A stretch of DNA of 64,000 nt from Ferribacterium limneticum (GCF_020510585.1 NZ_CP075190.1:4028001-4092000); one strand, 5' to 3'; counted from the stretch's first letter, positions 36,367 through 45,431 are shown. Translations and numbers: made by a program. Notes: generated from the letters alone by a model not told the origin.

Positions 36367-36585
36367 ATGTCCGTTGCACCGATCAAGGCCTTTTCTGAAA
36401 AAGCCAAGGCCAATCCCGAACTGGGCGCCCAGTTGAAGGCCTGCCTGAAAATCAAGGAACTCCGTGCCCTGTCCGCCGCCGAGGGTTTCGAGATCGAAGA
36501 AAACTCCCTCTACCCGCCGAACGAACCGCAGTTCACCGAAGACCAATTGTCGGAGCGCCTGGTCAAGGCCCTGCTGCGCGTCTGA
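36367..36585 (+). CDS. Nif11-like small protein (72 aa)
   Basis: IKAFSEKAKANPELGAQLKACLKIKELRALSAAEGFEIEENSLYPP resembles the Nif11 domain (F...l..np.L...l......el..lA...GFei). Nif11 proteins are found in nitrogen-fixing bacteria and as leader-like domains of ribosomal peptides, but no peptide-modifying enzyme is nearby. A strong AAGGAG site precedes ATG at 36367. The resemblance is my reading only, so the family call is tentative. Confidence 0.6.
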   Translation: MSVAPIKAFSEKAKANPELGAQLKACLKIKELRALSAAEGFEIEENSLYPPNEPQFTEDQLSERLVKALLRV

Positions 36586-36630
36586 GGCACCGGCCGGAGA
36601 CCGTGGATCGCCCGTACTGCAAAAACGGCG

Positions 36631-36669
36631 ATTCCACGGTCAACCGGAAATAATGGCCAAAATCAAAAT
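36631..36669 (+). repeat. Dispersed repeat, copy I
   Basis: ATTCCACGGTCAACCGG, AAATAAT, GGCC, AAAATCAAAA. Between the Nif11-like gene and the HARP-like gene. Confidence 0.93.
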
Positions 36670-36756
36670 CGGCGGCGAAGGCCTCCGTCTCGCCAACTGG
36701 CAAGTCGTAGTCCTGTTGCGGCTGTGCCTCCGGAATAACCCGGCACGCCACCTGCC

Positions 36757-37332
36757 ATGCTGACCGACGAAGAAGCCCTCTCCCGCCTCACCACCCATCC
36801 GTTGCCTGCCAACCCGTGGGTTTATGCCACCGACCGCGCCATCGTCATCAAGGCCGAGTACACCGACACCATCGAGCGCATGCTGCGCTGGGTGCCGAAG
36901 ACGCGCTGGAGTGCGAAGCACCGTTGCTGGATCGTGCCGCTGAGCGGCCTGGAACTGGTGCGCTCCATCCTGCCCGAACTGAGCCGTCTGGCCGAGGCAA
37001 TGCAGATGCAGCCAGTAGCCTCCGAGGTGGCCGGCAGCACGGCCCTGCCGCTTGACGCCACGGCCGCCGACGAAACGGCTCGCCAGATTTTTCGCGACAA
37101 CGCGCGCCTGCTCTACGGCAGCGACTGGCAACGCGAAACCGCGCGTGCCCTGGGCCGCAACGAGGCTGCCCTGGCCAGCTGGCTGGTTGGCCTGGGCGTC
37201 ATGGAAGCGCCACCGGCCGTGCTGCTCGGCGAAATGCTGGCGCTGATGCGCCGGCGCGTGCTGGATATCGCGGCCGCCGCCGACACGCTGGAACGACAGC
37301 TGGCGGCCAGTGGCATCGCACCGCCCGCCTGA
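36757..37332 (+). CDS. Hypothetical protein with HARP-like N-terminus
   Basis: 191 residues. Residues 25-70 (RAIVIKAEYTDTIERMLRWVPKTRWSAKHRCWIVPLSGLELVRSILPEL) look like the HARP domain of SMARCAL1-type annealing helicases (a Y...hh...pk..W....k.W.vPl pattern). The C-terminal half is helical with a possible helix-turn-helix (ETARALGRNEAALASWLVGLG). No helicase domain is attached. Soluble. A DNA-binding or DNA-repair role is only inferred. Confidence 0.55.
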   Translation: MLTDEEALSRLTTHPLPANPWVYATDRAIVIKAEYTDTIERMLRWVPKTRWSAKHRCWIVPLSGLELVRSILPELSRLAEAMQMQPVASEVAGSTALPLDATAADETARQIFRDNARLLYGSDWQRETARALGRNEAALASWLVGLGVMEAPPAVLLGEMLALMRRRVLDIAAAADTLERQLAASGIAPPA

Positions 37333-37346
37333 ACCTTCGTCAGCGC

Positions 37347-37817
37347 TCAGATTGCCCGCACCTGATCGGCCGCAAGCGTGAGTTGCAGTTTGTCTGCCTT
37401 GTCGAAGATGGTGAGCGGCACGTCAAAGACCACCTGGTTCTCGTACCAGGCGCGGCCATAGGGCAGGAAGAGACTGCTCGCCGGCAGGGTCAGCAGAGCG
37501 TCCGCGCCGCTCAGCAGCGCCACCGTGTAGCCGCCGCAGACGCCTTCCGGCACGTTGTCGTCGCCGAAGACCTCGAACTGCAGGAAGACCTTGGCCGACT
37601 CGACCCCGCCTTCGGCCGTCCTGACCGCGGTCACCCGGATGTTCTGGTAGCGGCGGCCGACCTTGCCGTCCTCGGTGGACTGCAGAAACTCATGCAGCTT
37701 GCCCTTCTTTACCTGAGTGCTGTCGAGCACGGGAATGCCGAGCTGGGTCATGCCCAGGCCGGTCGGTTTGGCGGATTTCAATGAGATCAGGGTGGTATTT
37801 TCAGTCAGTACGGGCAC
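37347..37817 (-). CDS. Hypothetical protein (156 aa), GTG start
   Basis: Starts at GTG 37817 (VPVLTENTTLISLKSAKPTG) with GGAGAG upstream. The rest contains FLQSTEDGKVGRRYQNIRVTAVRTAEGGVESAKVFLQFEVFGDDNVPEG and VFDVPLTIFDKADKLQLTLAADQV. It looks like a beta-rich soluble protein; no domain recognised. The longer open frame upstream crosses non-coding sequence and is discounted. Function unknown. Confidence 0.6.
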   Translation of the reverse strand: MPVLTENTTLISLKSAKPTGLGMTQLGIPVLDSTQVKKGKLHEFLQSTEDGKVGRRYQNIRVTAVRTAEGGVESAKVFLQFEVFGDDNVPEGVCGGYTVALLSGADALLTLPASSLFLPYGRAWYENQVVFDVPLTIFDKADKLQLTLAADQVRAI

Positions 37818-37955
37818 GACGCTCTCCGTAGTATCGAATGCAACAAGGGCGGGATGAGTGTGCGACAAATGACAGACAAAACTGCGGTCATCGTCGCATC
37901 CGGCAGGGAATAAGCACTTTCGATGCCAAACGGGCTGCCTGAACCCCGCGCGTCC

Positions 37956-37993
37956 AATCCCACGGTCAACCGGAAATTCTGGCCAAATCGGCA
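37956..37993 (+). repeat. Dispersed repeat, copy J
   Basis: ATCCCACGGTCAACCGG, AAATTCT, GGCC, AAATCGGC. In the 346-bp intergenic region. Confidence 0.88.
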
Positions 37994-38079
37994 TAGAGGG
38001 GAGTCGCTGTAGACTGCGCCCCTGCCACACCACCCGGCATGCGGGTCCGCACCGGGCAGCTCGAGAAGGTGAGGTTATG

Positions 38080-38100
38080 AAAACCGGGGCCAAGCCCCCG
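38080..38100 (-). terminator. Terminator of the AraC-family gene
   Basis: On the minus strand a GGGGGC/GCCCC hairpin is followed by GGTTTTC. It belongs to a recurring terminator type in this window (also at 40351 and 48206). Confidence 0.5.
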
Positions 38101-38163
38101 TCTCGCCCAAGAACAAGTCGCAACGCGGCAGCACTTGCGCTGTCGGGCAGCTCCACGCTTGCC

Positions 38164-39177
38164 TCATCGTGCCTGTCGTGAGGCGTTCTGGGTCCGCCGC
38201 CAAGCCGCTGGCGGCATGCCAACGGTGCGTTTGAACGCGCGCGCAAAGGCAGCTTCCGAATCGTAGCCGACCTCCAGGGCAATCGTCGCCACGTTCGCTG
38301 AACCCTCGCGCAGCAGGCAGGCGGCACGCTGCATACGCCAATTGGTCAGATACTGCATCGGTGGCTGCCCGACCAATTCAACGAAGCGTTCGTGCAGCGC
38401 CGAGCGCGACAGCCCAACCTGGCGCCCCAGTCTGTCGATCGTCCACATCTCGGCCGGCTGGGCATGCAGCAGGTCGATCGCCTTGCCGACATGGCGGTCG
38501 CGGAGTCCGGCCAGCCAGCCCGAGGCATCGGCGGGCAAGGACTCGAGGTAGCGCCGCGCGGCGTCGACGAAAACCATTTCACTGACCCGCTCGAGTACCG
38601 CCGCGCTGCCGGCCCGGCTCTGGCGGGATTCGGATACAGCCTGGTCGAGTACCGGCGCCACCCACGAGCCAACACTATTTGCGGCCAGGTGCAAAATCCG
38701 CGGCAAGGCGGCGATCAGCGGATTGAAGGGACGCAGGTCACAGCCGACGAAGCCGCAGATGATCACGGTTTCAGCCTCGTCGGCCGGCTGCGACGAGCCG
38801 GGCCGCAGGACGCCCTGATGGTAGGCCAGGGCAATCGGTTTGGGGTCGTTGCGCGTCGTGAAATGCCAGTTGTCGTTGTCCGGCTGCGCGTGCATTCCCG
38901 GTGCGCTCGACAACACATGCCGGTCGCCGCGCGGAAACATGATGATGTCGCCGCTGTTCAGGCGAACCGGATGCTCGCCGTCGGTTGCCGCCCAGCCGCC
39001 GCCCTTGGCGATCAGGTGGTAGGCCAGCACATGTTCGGTACCCGGCATCAAGGCCTCGGCAAGCTGGCTCGAGGGTGGTGTTTCGGCCGCCCAGTCCTGG
39101 CCAAAACTGACGTAATAGAAGATGGCGCCGTGCAGTCGCACGCTGCTCAGCACATCGGACAAAGGGTCATGCTTCAT
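38164..39177 (-). CDS. AraC-family transcriptional regulator with cupin sensor domain
   Basis: 337 residues. The N-terminal cupin-like half (about 10-170: SVRLHGAIFYYVSFGQDWA, RLNSGDIIMFPRGDRHVL) senses a ligand. The C-terminal AraC DNA-binding domain (about 235-337) has two helix-turn-helix elements: IDRLGRQVGLSRSALHERFVELVGQPPMQYLTNWRMQRAACLL and VATIALEVGYDSEAAFARAFKRTVGMPPAAWRR. The start at 39177 is chosen because earlier residues overlap the divergent spacer. It faces the methyltransferase gene across 204 bp, so it probably regulates that gene. Confidence 0.9.
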   Translation of the reverse strand: MKHDPLSDVLSSVRLHGAIFYYVSFGQDWAAETPPSSQLAEALMPGTEHVLAYHLIAKGGGWAATDGEHPVRLNSGDIIMFPRGDRHVLSSAPGMHAQPDNDNWHFTTRNDPKPIALAYHQGVLRPGSSQPADEAETVIICGFVGCDLRPFNPLIAALPRILHLAANSVGSWVAPVLDQAVSESRQSRAGSAAVLERVSEMVFVDAARRYLESLPADASGWLAGLRDRHVGKAIDLLHAQPAEMWTIDRLGRQVGLSRSALHERFVELVGQPPMQYLTNWRMQRAACLLREGSANVATIALEVGYDSEAAFARAFKRTVGMPPAAWRRTQNASRQAR

Positions 39178-39381
39178 GACTGACGACGCCTCGAAGAAAA
39201 GCGAATAGCCGCCGATCGGTCGGTATTGAAAAGGCGGACTTACAAGCAAAACTGGAGGACTGTTGGAGAAGTATCACTAGCCGAAAGTTCGAATAATGTA
39301 CTCGTCGTCACCCTGCAGCGCCGACGGCAATTCCAGCTTCTGGCCAGCCCAGCGGCTGCCATTCAATACAAGGAGAACGCC

Positions 39382-40245
39382 ATGAATCTCGTTATCGAAG
39401 CCCCCACCCCAACCACTTCCACTCTCCACATCCCGACCACGCCGCCGGACTACGCCGCGATCAAGCAACGCCAGCAGGCAACCTGGGCCAGCGGCGATTA
39501 CTCGGTGATCGGCACCACCTTGCAGATCGTCGCCGAGTCGCTCGCCGAAGCGGCCGATGTCCATGCCGGCACGGACGTTCTCGATGTCGCGGCGGGCAAT
39601 GGCAATGCCACGCTGGCCGCGGCACGGCGCTTCGCCAAGGTGACATCGACCGACTACGTGCCCGCCTTGCTCGACAAAGGACGCCAACGCGCCCTGGCGG
39701 AAGGCCAACAGGTGCAGTTCGAGGTCGCCGATGCCGAACAACTGCCGTTTGACACCGGCAGCTTCGATGTCGTGCTGTCCACTTTCGGCGCGATGTTCAC
39801 CCCGGATCACGCCCGCTGTGCCCACGAGATGCTGCGCGTGCTGCGCCCGGGCGGACGCATCGGCCTGGCGAGCTGGACTCCGCAGGGCTTTATCGGTCGG
39901 CTGTTCAAAACCATCAGCGCCCATGTACCACCGCCGGCTGGGCTCAAATCTCCCGTGCTGTGGGGAACCGAGCCGCACATCGTCGAATTGTTCGGCTCCC
40001 GCGCCGCAGAAATCCGCAGCGAGCGGCGCCTGTTCAATTTCCGTTATCGCTCGGCAGCGCACTGGCTGCAAGTGTTCCGCGATTACTACGGACCGACGCA
40101 CAAGGCTTTCGCCGCCTTGGATGCAGCGGGCCAGCAGGAGCTCGAGCGCGACATCAAAATGTTGCTCGATGAACTCAACACAGCGGGTCAGGCCTCACTG
40201 GTGGTGCCCAGCGAGTATCTCGAAGTGATCATCACCAAGGGCTGA
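39382..40245 (+). CDS. Class I SAM-dependent methyltransferase
   Basis: 287 residues. Motif I DVLDVAAGNGNATLAAARRF (about 69-88), motif II TSTDYVPALLDKGRQRA, DAEQLPFDTGSFDVVLSTFGAMF and the post-motif EMLRVLRPGGRIGLASWTPQGFIGRLF. UbiE/COQ5-like fold, small-molecule type; the substrate is not evident. AAGGAG precedes ATG 39382. The ~50-bp leader and the divergent AraC gene suggest inducible expression. Confidence 0.88.
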   Translation: MNLVIEAPTPTTSTLHIPTTPPDYAAIKQRQQATWASGDYSVIGTTLQIVAESLAEAADVHAGTDVLDVAAGNGNATLAAARRFAKVTSTDYVPALLDKGRQRALAEGQQVQFEVADAEQLPFDTGSFDVVLSTFGAMFTPDHARCAHEMLRVLRPGGRIGLASWTPQGFIGRLFKTISAHVPPPAGLKSPVLWGTEPHIVELFGSRAAEIRSERRLFNFRYRSAAHWLQVFRDYYGPTHKAFAALDAAGQQELERDIKMLLDELNTAGQASLVVPSEYLEVIITKG

Positions 40246-40315
40246 ACGGCCGTGGTCAAAAACAGCGTTCCATAGCACCGCCGGGCGCTCAGGCCGGAAT
40301 GCAGGCCCGGCGCCC

Positions 40316-40354
40316 ATTCCCACGGTCAACCGGAAATTTTGCCCAAAATTGAAA
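40316..40354 (+). repeat. Dispersed repeat, copy K
   Basis: TTCCCACGGTCAACCGG, AAATTTT, GCCC, AAAATTGAAA. Between convergent genes, abutting a terminator hairpin. Confidence 0.93.
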
Positions 40355-40375
40355 ACGGGGGCCTCGGCCCCCGTT
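40351..40375 (-). terminator. Terminator of the diguanylate cyclase gene
   Basis: ACGGGGGCC, loop GA, GGCCCCCGT followed on the minus strand by TTTTC. It abuts repeat copy 40316-40354. Confidence 0.7.
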
Positions 40376-40414
40376 CGGTCGACTGGCAATCGATCCGGAT
40401 TATTTCACTCCCGC

Positions 40415-41581
40415 CTAGACCGGGATGGCTGCCGCGTTTGCGCGTGGACTCACCATCTCGGGCGACACGGCCGGCGTGTCGCAGACCACGCGGTTGCGGC
40501 CATGGGTCTTGGCCGCATACATCGCCAGGTCGGCCCGATGCATGAGGCTGGACAGGCTGTGCTCTTCCTTCTGCAGCAAGGCAATGCCGATGCTGACAGT
40601 CGGCTGCACGGGGTGACCCTGGATGTCGAGGTGCAGCGCGGCCGTCGCCTGGCGCAGGCGCTCTGCCGTTTCCATCGCTTCGGCCTGCGTCGTCTCGGGC
40701 AGGAGCAGGGCGAACTCTTCGCCGCCCAGCCGCCCCAGGCAATCACCCGTGCGCAGATGCCGGGACAAGGCATCGACGACGGCCACCAGCACCTCGTCGC
40801 CGGCCAGGTGGCCGTACTGGTCATTGACCTGCTTGAAGTGATCGAGATCAATGATCATCAGGGCCAGGACCTGCGGGGAACGTTGTGCTGCCTGAAGTTT
40901 CTTGTTGGCCTCGGCGAGGAAATAGCGGCGATTGACCAGGCCGGTCAGCGAATCGCGTGAGGCTTGCGATTCAAGTTCGCGGATCAGTATCTCGTTGCGC
41001 TGGCGCAGTTGCAGGGCCTCGGTCGAATAGGCATTGATCTGCCGGGCGACGAGCAGCATCAAGGCACTGAAACCAGCGCCGAGCAGGCAAAGACCGACGT
41101 TGAACCAGCTGAATTCAAGCAGTGGCGGGCCGAGCAGGGCGAGGATGGGAAAGATCATGTCAAACGCGAGGATGCGCAGATGGGCATTGCTCATCGAGGT
41201 GGTCAGCGAAATCAGGCCGATGTGCACCAGCATGATGAAAACCAGACTGGGAAAACTGCCTTGTTGCCAGGCCCAGAAAACCAGCGACGACCAGGCCAGC
41301 ATGTGGGCGCCGTGGGCGATGGCGATCCGTCGGGCCCAGCCCGGCTCGTCGCGCGGCGTGGCGTTGCTGCGCTTGAAGGCGCGGTAAACGCGAATGTAGT
41401 TGGCAATGATCAGCAGTTCGGCACCGGCCCAGGCGGCGGCCCAGGCAACCGGCACCCAGTTGGTGAGCAGCGCGGCGACCACCAGGGCCAGTGGCGGAGC
41501 CAGAAAGCGATCGTGCAGGTGGATGTCCACATAGAGGTGGAGCTGGGCCAGACGGATGTTTGCCCGCGTGTCAGTTGTCAT
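40415..41581 (-). CDS. Membrane GGDEF diguanylate cyclase
   Basis: 388 residues. The N-terminal half has about six membrane helices (e.g. FLAPPLALVVAALLTNWVPVAWAAAWAGAELLIIANYI, AHMLAWSSLVFWAWQQGSFPSLVFIMLVHIGLISL). The C-terminal GGDEF domain (about 210-388) has SLTGLVNRRYFLAEANKKL and LGRLGGEEFALLLPE. The RxxD I-site position before GGEEF reads RTGD, so product inhibition is likely. A membrane-sensing c-di-GMP synthase; ligand unknown. Confidence 0.92.
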   Translation of the reverse strand: MTTDTRANIRLAQLHLYVDIHLHDRFLAPPLALVVAALLTNWVPVAWAAAWAGAELLIIANYIRVYRAFKRSNATPRDEPGWARRIAIAHGAHMLAWSSLVFWAWQQGSFPSLVFIMLVHIGLISLTTSMSNAHLRILAFDMIFPILALLGPPLLEFSWFNVGLCLLGAGFSALMLLVARQINAYSTEALQLRQRNEILIRELESQASRDSLTGLVNRRYFLAEANKKLQAAQRSPQVLALMIIDLDHFKQVNDQYGHLAGDEVLVAVVDALSRHLRTGDCLGRLGGEEFALLLPETTQAEAMETAERLRQATAALHLDIQGHPVQPTVSIGIALLQKEEHSLSSLMHRADLAMYAAKTHGRNRVVCDTPAVSPEMVSPRANAAAIPV

Positions 41582-41859
41582 GGGAACTGCTTTTCATCGG
41601 GAATGCGCAAGGGGCCGACTATGCCTGATCGGCGCCGCCCTGTCATCGCCGGTCCTCGGCGCAGACGAGGTCTCTGTTCCACTCTGGAATGCCGATCAGG
41701 CGCTAGACAAGGCCAAGCGACCAGGCAAGAACGCCAACATTCTGTTCACCCATGCACGGCAAGGCCGAGAAGGCCTTGCTGTTTCGGTGCGCCTGGCGTC
41801 TGGCTGAAATTTCCAGCCGGAAGCAAGGGCGCCCGGCTACCCCTTCCGACCAGCCTGGC

Positions 41860-42303
41860 TCAGTAAGTCTTGTAGGGCAGAAACTTGCCGCTCATGGTGA
41901 TCTTGACGCGGTCGCCCTTGGGGTCGGCTTCGCGGGTCAGGTCCATGTTGAAGTCGATGGCGCTCATGATGCCGTCGCCGAATTCTTCATGGAGCAGCGA
42001 CTTGAAGGTCGTGCCGTAAACGCTGATCAGCTCGTAGAAGCGGTAGATCAGCGGGTCGGTCGGCACGGCGGTGGGCAGCGAACCCTTGTAGGGCACGACC
42101 TGCAGTTGCGTGACGGCATCTTCCGGCAAATCAAGCGCGACGCCGACGGCCTTGGCCTGCGCTTCGGTCAGCGTCATCTGGCCGAGCAGGGCGGCGGTGC
42201 TCCACTCCTTGCTGTGGCCGACCACTGTGGCCAGCTGGGCCCAGGTCAGTTTCTTTTTGACTTTCTGGGTGACGATCAGGTCGGTGACTTCTTCGCGGTT
42301 CAT
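41860..42303 (-). CDS. cynS: Cyanate hydratase (cyanase)
   Basis: 147 residues; CynS converts cyanate and bicarbonate to ammonia and CO2. The N-terminal helical domain MNREEVTDLIVTQKVKKKLTWAQLATVVGHSKEWSTAALLGQMTL and the C-terminal catalytic domain IYRFYELISVYGTTFKSLLHEEFGDGIMSAIDFNMDLTREADPKGDRVKITMSGKFLPYKTY are canonical, including the catalytic Arg, Glu and Ser (YRFYE, HEEFG, MSAIDF). Last gene of the cyn operon, 19 bp after the ATPase gene. Confidence 0.98.
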   Translation of the reverse strand: MNREEVTDLIVTQKVKKKLTWAQLATVVGHSKEWSTAALLGQMTLTEAQAKAVGVALDLPEDAVTQLQVVPYKGSLPTAVPTDPLIYRFYELISVYGTTFKSLLHEEFGDGIMSAIDFNMDLTREADPKGDRVKITMSGKFLPYKTY

Positions 42304-42322
42304 GGTGGGTCTCCTTGAGAAA

Positions 42323-43171
42323 TTAAGCAGCGAGTGAGGTGGTGGCCGGTTCGTCTTCGCCGGGGCGGACGACCGGGGGATGGATTTCGCCGGCCGGCTT
42401 CGGGTCTTTCGAGCGGCTGACCAGAAAATCGACCAGATGGTTTCGGATGCGGTAGAAACGCGGGTCGTGGTGCATATCGTGGCGGGTGCGGCTGCGCGGC
42501 AGCGTCACTTCGACAATCTCCGCGATGCGCGCCCGCGGACCGTTGCTCATCAGCAGGATGCGGTCGGAGAGCAGGATCGCCTCGTCCACATCGTGGGTGA
42601 TCATGAATACCGTCTGCGCCGTCGCCTGAACGATCTTCAGCAACTCGTCCTGAATCGTGCCGCGGGTCAGCGCATCGAGTGCGCCGAAGGGCTCGTCGAG
42701 CAGCAGCATCTTGGGCTGGATAGCGAAGGCCCGGGCGATGCCGACGCGCTGCTTCATGCCGCCGGAGAGCATGCTCGGCTTCTTGTGCAGGGCGTGGCCG
42801 AGGCCGACCATTTCCAGATACTGGGCCGCCTGCGCCTCGATCTGCGCCTTGCTCCAGTCTGGCCAGCGCGAGCGCACGCCGAACTTCACGTTGTCGATGA
42901 CGCTCATCCACGGCATCAGCGCATGGCTCTGGAAAACGACGCCACGATCCAGCCCCGGCCCGATCACTTCGCGGCCGTCCATGGTCAGGTTGCCGTCGCT
43001 GGCCGTTTCCAGCCCGGCCAGGGCGTTGAGGATGGTCGTCTTGCCGCAGCCGGAGTGGCCGATGATGCAGACGAACTCGCCTTTCTCGATGGTGAAATTG
43101 ACGTTCTCGAACACCGGCGCGTCGTTGCCGGGGTAGGACTTGGCGAGGTTTTCAACGTGCAGGAAGGCCAT
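42323..43171 (-). CDS. cynD: Cyanate ABC transporter ATP-binding protein (NrtD/CynD type)
   Basis: 282 residues. Walker A CIIGHSGCGKTTILNALAGL, Q-loop GVVFQSHALMPWMSVIDNV, signature LSGGMKQRVGIARAF, Walker B LLLDEPFGALDALTRGTIQ, H-loop VFMITHDVDEAILLSD. The nitrate/cyanate/taurine subfamily; the partner permease and binding protein are adjacent, and the downstream cynS points to cyanate. Its C-terminal tail (HPPVVRPGEDEPATTSLAA) is low-complexity. Confidence 0.93.
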   Translation of the reverse strand: MAFLHVENLAKSYPGNDAPVFENVNFTIEKGEFVCIIGHSGCGKTTILNALAGLETASDGNLTMDGREVIGPGLDRGVVFQSHALMPWMSVIDNVKFGVRSRWPDWSKAQIEAQAAQYLEMVGLGHALHKKPSMLSGGMKQRVGIARAFAIQPKMLLLDEPFGALDALTRGTIQDELLKIVQATAQTVFMITHDVDEAILLSDRILLMSNGPRARIAEIVEVTLPRSRTRHDMHHDPRFYRIRNHLVDFLVSRSKDPKPAGEIHPPVVRPGEDEPATTSLAA

Positions 43172-43175
43172 GGTC

Positions 43176-44015
43176 TTACTCCGTGTAGCTGACCAGCGCT
43201 TGCAGGCCGGCGAAGCAGCGGTCGAGCGCCATGCCGACGACGCCGATGACGAGAATGGCGAAGATCACGTTGGGCAGCGCCAGGTTGTTCCACTCGTTCC
43301 ACACGAAGTAGCCAACCCCGGTGCCGCCGACCAGCATTTCGGCGGCGACGATGACCAGCCAGGCAATGCCCATCGAGATGCGCATGCCGGTCAGGATGGT
43401 CGGCGCGGCAGCGGGCAGGATTACCGTCAGCGCTTTCCTGAGCGGCCGGACTTCCAGCGTGCGGGCGACGTTGAGCCAGTCCTTGCGCACGTTGGCGACG
43501 CCGAAGGCGGTGTTGATCAGCATCGGCCACACCGAGCAGATGAAGATCACGAAAATGCCCGAGAGGTCGGAATCCTTGATCGTGTACAGCGCCAGCGGCA
43601 TCCAGGCGAGCGGCGAAATCGGCTTCAGGACCTGGATGAACGGATCGAGCGCCCGGTGCAGCAGCGGCGACATGCCGATGACGAAACCGAGCGGCAGCGC
43701 CACCAGAATGGCCAGCGCGAAGCCCACGCCGACGCGGCCGAGCGAATGGCCGAGCTGGATGGCGATCCCCTTGTCGTTCGGCCCGTTGTCCTTGAACGGG
43801 TCGGACAGGTGGGTGACGATGGCCTTGCCGATTTCCTGCGGCGGCGGGAACCCCCCGGACTTGGCGGCTCCCTTGCCCATCAGCGCCGCATATTCGTCCT
43901 GCGCCGCGGCTTGCTGCGCGCTCTCCTTCGGCTGCGTGGCAACAAACCACACGCCGACGAAGAAGGCGAACAGCACCACCGACAGCAGCAGGCTCTTCCA
44001 GTGCTCCTTTTTCAT
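43176..44015 (-). CDS. cynB: Cyanate ABC transporter permease (NrtB/CynB type)
   Basis: 279 residues with about six helices. N-terminal LLLSVVLFAFFVGVWFVA anchor, then BPD_transp_1 core: LGRVGVGFALAILVALPLGFVIGMSPLLHRALDPFIQVLKPISPLAWMPLALYTIKDSDLSGIFVIFICSVWPMLINTAFGVANV and the EAA-like loop ALTVILPAAAPTILTGMRISMGIAWLVIVAAEML. Partner of the ATPase downstream. Confidence 0.93.
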   Translation of the reverse strand: MKKEHWKSLLLSVVLFAFFVGVWFVATQPKESAQQAAAQDEYAALMGKGAAKSGGFPPPQEIGKAIVTHLSDPFKDNGPNDKGIAIQLGHSLGRVGVGFALAILVALPLGFVIGMSPLLHRALDPFIQVLKPISPLAWMPLALYTIKDSDLSGIFVIFICSVWPMLINTAFGVANVRKDWLNVARTLEVRPLRKALTVILPAAAPTILTGMRISMGIAWLVIVAAEMLVGGTGVGYFVWNEWNNLALPNVIFAILVIGVVGMALDRCFAGLQALVSYTE

Positions 44016-44027
44016 GGCGGGCTTTCG

Positions 44028-45407
44028 TCAGGCCTTCTTGATGGCGAAGGAATTGACGTAGGCGTCTGCCTTCATCGGGTCGAACTCCTTGCCCATGACC
44101 TTGAATTTGGCGTAATTGTCCTTGGGCGCCGGCATGCCGATCTCGGCCATGTGCTTGCGGGCATCGGTGATCAGATAGACCTTCTCGGCGATCTCCTTGT
44201 AATTGACGTCGCCCTTGATGTAGCCCCAGCGCTTCATCTGGCTGAGGATCCACACCGCCATCGAATACCACGGGAAGGGGTCGAAATCGGCACGGGTCGG
44301 CACGTTCTGCACATTGCCCAGGCCGTCGGCGAACTTGCCGGTGAGCACCTGTTCGAGCACTGTCTTCGGCTGATTGAGGTAGGCGGCCGGCGACAGCACT
44401 TCGGCCATGATCGGGCGGTTCTTCGGGTCGCGGGCCATCTTGGCGGCGGTCAGGATGGCGCGGTAAAGGGCGGCGAAGGTATTGGGGTTCTGCTTGACGA
44501 AATCGGTCGGCACGCCGAACGAGCAGCAGGGGTGGCCATCCCAGATTTCCTTGGAGAGGATGTGGATGAAGCCAACTTCGTCATAAACCGCCCGCTGGTT
44601 GAACGGATCAGGGCCGAGGTAACCGTCGAGGTTGCCGGCGCGGAGGTTGGCGACCATCTCCGGCGGCGGCACGACGCGGATCTGGATGTCCTTGTCCGGG
44701 TCCAGCCCGTGCTCGGCCACGTAGTAGCGAAGCAGGAAGTTGTGCATCGAATACTCGAAAGGCACGGCGAACTTGAAGCCCTTCCACTGCCTGGGATCGC
44801 GCTTGTCCTTGTGTTTGACGTGCAGGGTGATCGCCTGGCCGTTGGTGTTCTGGATGGTGGCGACGTTGAGCGGGATGGGGTTGGAGCCGATGCCCATGCT
44901 CATCGCAATCGGCATCGGGGCCAGCATGTGCGAGGCGTCGTATTCGCGGTTCAGCACCTTGTCGCGGATCAGCGCCCAGCCGGCGGTCTTGATCATCTGC
45001 ACGTTCAGGCCCTGGGCCTTGTAGAAGCCCAGCGGGTCGGCCATCAGCAGTGGGCTGGCGCAGGTGATGGGGATGAAGCCGATCTTCAGGTCCTTCTTTT
45101 CCAGTGGCCCTTTTTCCTGAGCCATCGCTTCCAACGCGCCGAGCGGGAAGAAGCTGGACAGCGCAGCCATCGCCGTCGACCGGCCGACAGCGCGCAGGAA
45201 GCGGCGGCGCTCGCCGTCATCCGGGAAAACGGCGCGCATGATCGCCGATTCGATGGTGCGGCGGTTCAGCGATTCCTCATTGGCCTCGACCGGCAAATCG
45301 GCGGCCTTGGCCAGCGCCGCATCGTGTGCGGCCTGCGAGTGGTGCTTGCCGCAGGAACAGCTGCCGAGCTTGATGCCGTCGCTGAATGGGTCCTTGAAAG
45401 CAGACAT
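44028..45407 (-). CDS. cynA: Cyanate-binding periplasmic protein (NrtA/CmpA/CynA type), Tat-exported
   Basis: 459 residues, nitrate/bicarbonate/cyanate binding-protein family: LKIGFIPITCASPLLMADPLGFYKAQGLNVQMIKTAGWALIRDKVLNREYDASHML is the family N-lobe. An unusual ~70-residue N-terminal extension precedes a twin-arginine signal (RRRFLRAVGRSTAMAAL, about 71-87); the extension begins with Cys/His-rich LGSCSCGKHHSQAAHD. The long extension is odd for a Tat substrate. The gene is second in the operon, 24 bp after the DJ-1/PfpI gene. Confidence 0.92.
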   Translation of the reverse strand: MSAFKDPFSDGIKLGSCSCGKHHSQAAHDAALAKAADLPVEANEESLNRRTIESAIMRAVFPDDGERRRFLRAVGRSTAMAALSSFFPLGALEAMAQEKGPLEKKDLKIGFIPITCASPLLMADPLGFYKAQGLNVQMIKTAGWALIRDKVLNREYDASHMLAPMPIAMSMGIGSNPIPLNVATIQNTNGQAITLHVKHKDKRDPRQWKGFKFAVPFEYSMHNFLLRYYVAEHGLDPDKDIQIRVVPPPEMVANLRAGNLDGYLGPDPFNQRAVYDEVGFIHILSKEIWDGHPCCSFGVPTDFVKQNPNTFAALYRAILTAAKMARDPKNRPIMAEVLSPAAYLNQPKTVLEQVLTGKFADGLGNVQNVPTRADFDPFPWYSMAVWILSQMKRWGYIKGDVNYKEIAEKVYLITDARKHMAEIGMPAPKDNYAKFKVMGKEFDPMKADAYVNSFAIKKA

Positions 45408-45431
45408 GGCAATCTCCTTCTTGAAAATCGA

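Larger units (their letters stand above)
37818..38163. other. Intergenic region (346 bp)
   Basis: Holds the promoter side of the 156-aa gene, a copy of the dispersed repeat (37956-37993) and the AraC-gene terminator (38080-38100). No convincing ORF; the open frames here are shadows. Confidence 0.6.

Noticed and set aside
41580-41807. Possible 75-aa secreted protein divergent from the diguanylate cyclase
   Set aside because: It begins on the overlapping start codon of the other gene, lacks a ribosome site and shows no recognisable domain. The 278-bp gap otherwise holds nothing I can support.
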